From the NCBI RefSeq assembly GCF_963667985.1, contig NZ_OY764081.1:1-64000 (forward strand): a stretch of DNA of 64,000 bases. Direction: 5' to 3'. This stretch comes from an uncultured Methanocorpusculum sp. Its GTDB lineage: Archaea > Halobacteriota > Methanomicrobia > Methanomicrobiales > Methanocorpusculaceae. Both the position numbers and the translations under genes were made by a program. The notes below the pieces were generated by a model that saw nothing but the letters and a program-made list of their open reading frames with translations, had not been told where the DNA came from and did no database searches. Of the stretch, positions 61,833 to 64,000 are shown in pieces; within the stretch, counting starts at the first letter, position 1; each line of letters begins with the position of its first letter.

Positions 61833-63818
61833 CTATTTTTTGCGGGGAGCCGCTTTTTTTACGGGATTGGACGCACCGGTCCCTCCATCTTCGCTCCGTA
61901 GCTCCTTCACCCGGTCCCTAAGCTGGATCGCCCGCTCGAAATCCAGCGCCGCCGCAGCCGCATTCATCTCGGTCTCCAGTTCGATGATAAGATTCGGGAT
62001 CTCGGACTTGGGCAGGTGCCGGATATCCTTGATATCGACCTCCTTCTCCCGCACCGGTTTCTTGATCGTCACCGGCGTGATCCCGTGCTCTGTGTTGAAC
62101 GCGATCTGCATCTCGCGGCGGCGTGCCGTCTCGGCGAGAGCCTCCCGCATCGAATCCGTCATCTTATCGGCATACAGCACCACATGCGAGTCCGAGTTCC
62201 TGGCCGCCCGGCCGATGATCTGGATAAGACTCCGGGCATCCCGCAGGAACCCCTCCTTATCCGCATCCAGAATACCGATGAACCCGATCTCCGGGATATC
62301 CAGTCCCTCTCTCAACAGATTGATGCCGACCAGAACATCGAAGACCCCGAGCCGAAGCTGCCGGATAAGCTCGGTCCGCTCCAGCGTCTGGATCTCCGAA
62401 TGCAGATACCGGGTCTTGATCCCCTGCCCCGCAAGATACTCAGTCAGCTCCTCGGCGAGTTTCTTGGTGAGCGTCGTTACAAGAGCACGGTCGCCCCGCC
62501 CGATAACGGCGCTGATCTCTTTTTGCAGATCATCCGTCTGGCCCGCAATAGGTCTCACCTCGACCGTCGGATCAACGAGACCCGTCGGACGAATGATCTG
62601 CTCAACGATCTGCGCCGAATGCTTGCGTTCGTAATCACCCGGCGTCGCCGAAACGAAAATCACCTGCCGGAGATACTTCTCGAACTCGTGGAACTTCAGC
62701 GGCCGGTTGTCGAACGCGCTCGGCAGACGAAAACCGTACTCGACAAGGGAGAGCTTTCGGGAATGATCGCCGTTGTACATCCCCCGAACCTGCGGGAGAG
62801 ACTGATGACTCTCGTCGATCACCATCAGAAAATCGTCCGGGAAGTAGTCCAGCAGACAATACGGCTTCTCTCCAGCCGCACGCCGGTCGAAGTGCCGCGA
62901 GTAGTTCTCGATTCCCTTGCAGGAACCGGTCTCTTCGATCATCTCCAGATCGTACTGAGTCCTTTGGCGCAGCCGATGCGCCGCAAGATCGTCCAGACGG
63001 TTCTCGGCAAGCACCTCTTCCAGTTCTGCCCGGATCGAATCAATAGCCGCCTGCTTTTCCGACTCCGGTGTGACGAAGTGGCGGGCTGGATAGATGAAGA
63101 AGTACTCCATCCGTTCCTTTTCCTTTCCGGTGTTCTTATCGATCTCGCTTATCCGGTCGATCGTGTCGCCGAACAGTTCGATTCTGATGATGTCGTTGAA
63201 GTAACCCGGGATCAGATCGATCGTATCGCCTTTCACACGGAATCTGCCCGGCATCAGCTCCGTATCATTTCTCTCGAAAAGGATAGAAAGCAGCCGTTCG
63301 AGAAGCTCGCGGCGGGTGATAGTCTGCCCTCTCCTGATCTCGAACCCGAGGTTCTGGAAGTTTTCCGGATTGCCGAGACCGTAGATGCAGGAGACCGACG
63401 CGACCACGATCGTGTCCCGGTGCGAGAGGATCGACGCGGTCGCAGCAAGACGCATCATCTCGATCTTCGGATTGATGGAAGCGTCCTTTTCTATATACTG
63501 ATCCTTTTTTGCGATGTAGCTCTCCGGCTGATAGTAGTCATAGTAGGAGATGAAGTACTCGACGTGATTATTTGGAAAAAAATCCTTGAACTCGTTGTAG
63601 AGCTGGGCGGCAAGGGTTTTGTTGTGGGCCAGAACGAGGGTCGGACGCTGGACGTTCTGGATGACGTTTGCGATCGTAAACGTCTTGCCCGAACCGGTGA
63701 CCCCGAGAAGCGTCTGAAACTGCTCGCCGTCGAGAAGACCGTTGGTCAGTTCTTCGATCGCTTCCGGCTGGGATCCTTTCGGCGAATAGGAGGATTGAAG
63801 CGAGAACTGATCAGGCAT
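61833..63818 (-). CDS. uvrB: Excinuclease ABC subunit B UvrB
   Basis: Damage-verification helicase-like subunit of bacterial-type nucleotide excision repair, 661 residues. LLGVTGSGKTFTIANVIQNVQRPTLVLAHNKTLAAQLYNEFKDFFP near 39-84, the beta-hairpin YFISYYDYYQPESYI, SVSCIYGLGNPENF, LMVIDESHQSLPQVRGMYNGD, and motif VI LIQIIGRAARNSD. A C-terminal UVR motif ending in a Lys-rich tail (KKAAPRKK). uvrA and uvrC are outside the window. Methanomicrobiales generally carry UvrABC, obtained from bacteria. Confidence 0.95.
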   Translation of the reverse strand: MPDQFSLQSSYSPKGSQPEAIEELTNGLLDGEQFQTLLGVTGSGKTFTIANVIQNVQRPTLVLAHNKTLAAQLYNEFKDFFPNNHVEYFISYYDYYQPESYIAKKDQYIEKDASINPKIEMMRLAATASILSHRDTIVVASVSCIYGLGNPENFQNLGFEIRRGQTITRRELLERLLSILFERNDTELMPGRFRVKGDTIDLIPGYFNDIIRIELFGDTIDRISEIDKNTGKEKERMEYFFIYPARHFVTPESEKQAAIDSIRAELEEVLAENRLDDLAAHRLRQRTQYDLEMIEETGSCKGIENYSRHFDRRAAGEKPYCLLDYFPDDFLMVIDESHQSLPQVRGMYNGDHSRKLSLVEYGFRLPSAFDNRPLKFHEFEKYLRQVIFVSATPGDYERKHSAQIVEQIIRPTGLVDPTVEVRPIAGQTDDLQKEISAVIGRGDRALVTTLTKKLAEELTEYLAGQGIKTRYLHSEIQTLERTELIRQLRLGVFDVLVGINLLREGLDIPEIGFIGILDADKEGFLRDARSLIQIIGRAARNSDSHVVLYADKMTDSMREALAETARRREMQIAFNTEHGITPVTIKKPVREKEVDIKDIRHLPKSEIPNLIIELETEMNAAAAALDFERAIQLRDRVKELRSEDGGTGASNPVKKAAPRKK

Positions 63819-63820
63819 AT

Positions 63821-64000
63821 TCAGAAATCATCGAAGTCTACGTCGTCCTCTTCTGGGAGATGGAACGCCGTGTCGTAGACCTCGGAGAGGTATCTGATGA
63901 AAAAGACCATGATCGGGATCATGACAAAGAGATACACGCCGATCAGGATCACGATCGCGACGCCGTTGTAGGCAAAGATCTGGGCAAGCAGGATCAGGAT
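63821..64000 (-). CDS. C-terminal part of a membrane protein, 5' end outside window
   Basis: 60 codons ending in TGA 63821-63823: hydrophobic ILILLAQIFAYNGVAIVILI, then VYLFVMIPIMVFFIRYLSEVYDTAFHLPEEDDVDFDDF. At least one, probably two, TM helices followed by a very acidic C terminus. It ends about three bases before the uvrB start on the same strand. Family not recognised. Confidence 0.7.
   Translation of the reverse strand: MLILLAQIFAYNGVAIVILIGVYLFVMIPIMVFFIRYLSEVYDTAFHLPEEDDVDFDDF

Noticed and set aside
62016-63878. A 620-codon open frame on the plus strand opposite uvrB
   Set aside because: It is the complement of strongly conserved uvrB sequence; its translation is Arg/Asp-rich with no recognisable domain.

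Overview
The window looks like a chromosomal stretch of a formate-using methanogenic archaeon of the order Methanomicrobiales, quite possibly Methanocorpusculum or a close relative. This is inferred from gene content alone: F420-type formate dehydrogenase beta subunit, FmdE-like proteins, a complete-looking anaerobic (cobalt-early) corrin ring operon, PAN and CDC48 unfoldases, archaetidyl-inositol type phosphatidyltransferase, AbrB-PhoU regulator and archaeal TATA boxes. No rRNA, CRISPR array or insertion sequence was found; one tRNA gene (Arg, anticodon GCG) is present.

Layout. 1-4.4 kb: a divergent cobyrinate a,c-diamide synthase (cut by the window edge) and a cobalt ECF importer with CbiM, CbiN and CbiQ in one reading unit, then CbiO. 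4.6-10.2 kb: one tight operon cbiT-L-F-G-H-C-D-E for corrin ring methylation and contraction. 10.3-21.3 kb: a metal-handling region: second CbiMN, then an operon of two binding lipoproteins, a TrmO-like protein, FecCD permease, His-rich ATPase, a second TrmO-like protein and CbiX chelatase; divergent from it are two FmdE-family genes bracketing a TroA-like binding protein and followed by a ZnuCB-like transporter. 21.4-25.4 kb: a CbiP-like synthetase without its amidotransferase domain, Dph6, FdhB, and an EamA-FdhA chimera. 25.5-37.1 kb: DNA repair (Ogt, XPD-like helicase), radical SAM, ACT and UPF0210, Mg transporter, SIMPL protein, CDC48 with an Hsp20. 37.2-44.2 kb: a minus-strand biosynthetic set (argD, hisC, AK6, CDP-alcohol transferase; pyrG-guaA). 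44.4-52.5 kb: PAN with two coupled small genes, paired COG2426 membrane proteins, tRNA-Arg, MutY-like glycosylase, AbrB-PhoU regulator. 52.6-57.2 kb: phosphate uptake (pstS, fused pstCA, pstB, broken phoU). 57.3-61.8 kb: an accessory zone with a frameshifted DUF4143 ATPase, GalE, an A+T-rich pyrophosphatase, an MntA-HepT toxin-antitoxin pair and three copies of a micro-hairpin repeat. 61.8-64 kb: uvrB and the end of a membrane protein.

How the genes work together: the first third is almost wholly about acquiring cobalt/nickel/other transition metals and building corrinoid. The sequence also shows about ten broken genes (six genes with reading-frame breaks, one of them twice, one in-frame amber, and apparent deletion junctions or truncations). 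Some breaks sit in homopolymers and may be sequencing errors; the junctions (FdhA/EamA, CbiP, PhoU) need another explanation such as real deletions or misassembly. The least-explained items are the TrmO-containing metal transport operon, the FmdE/TroA cluster and the covarying micro-hairpin repeats.
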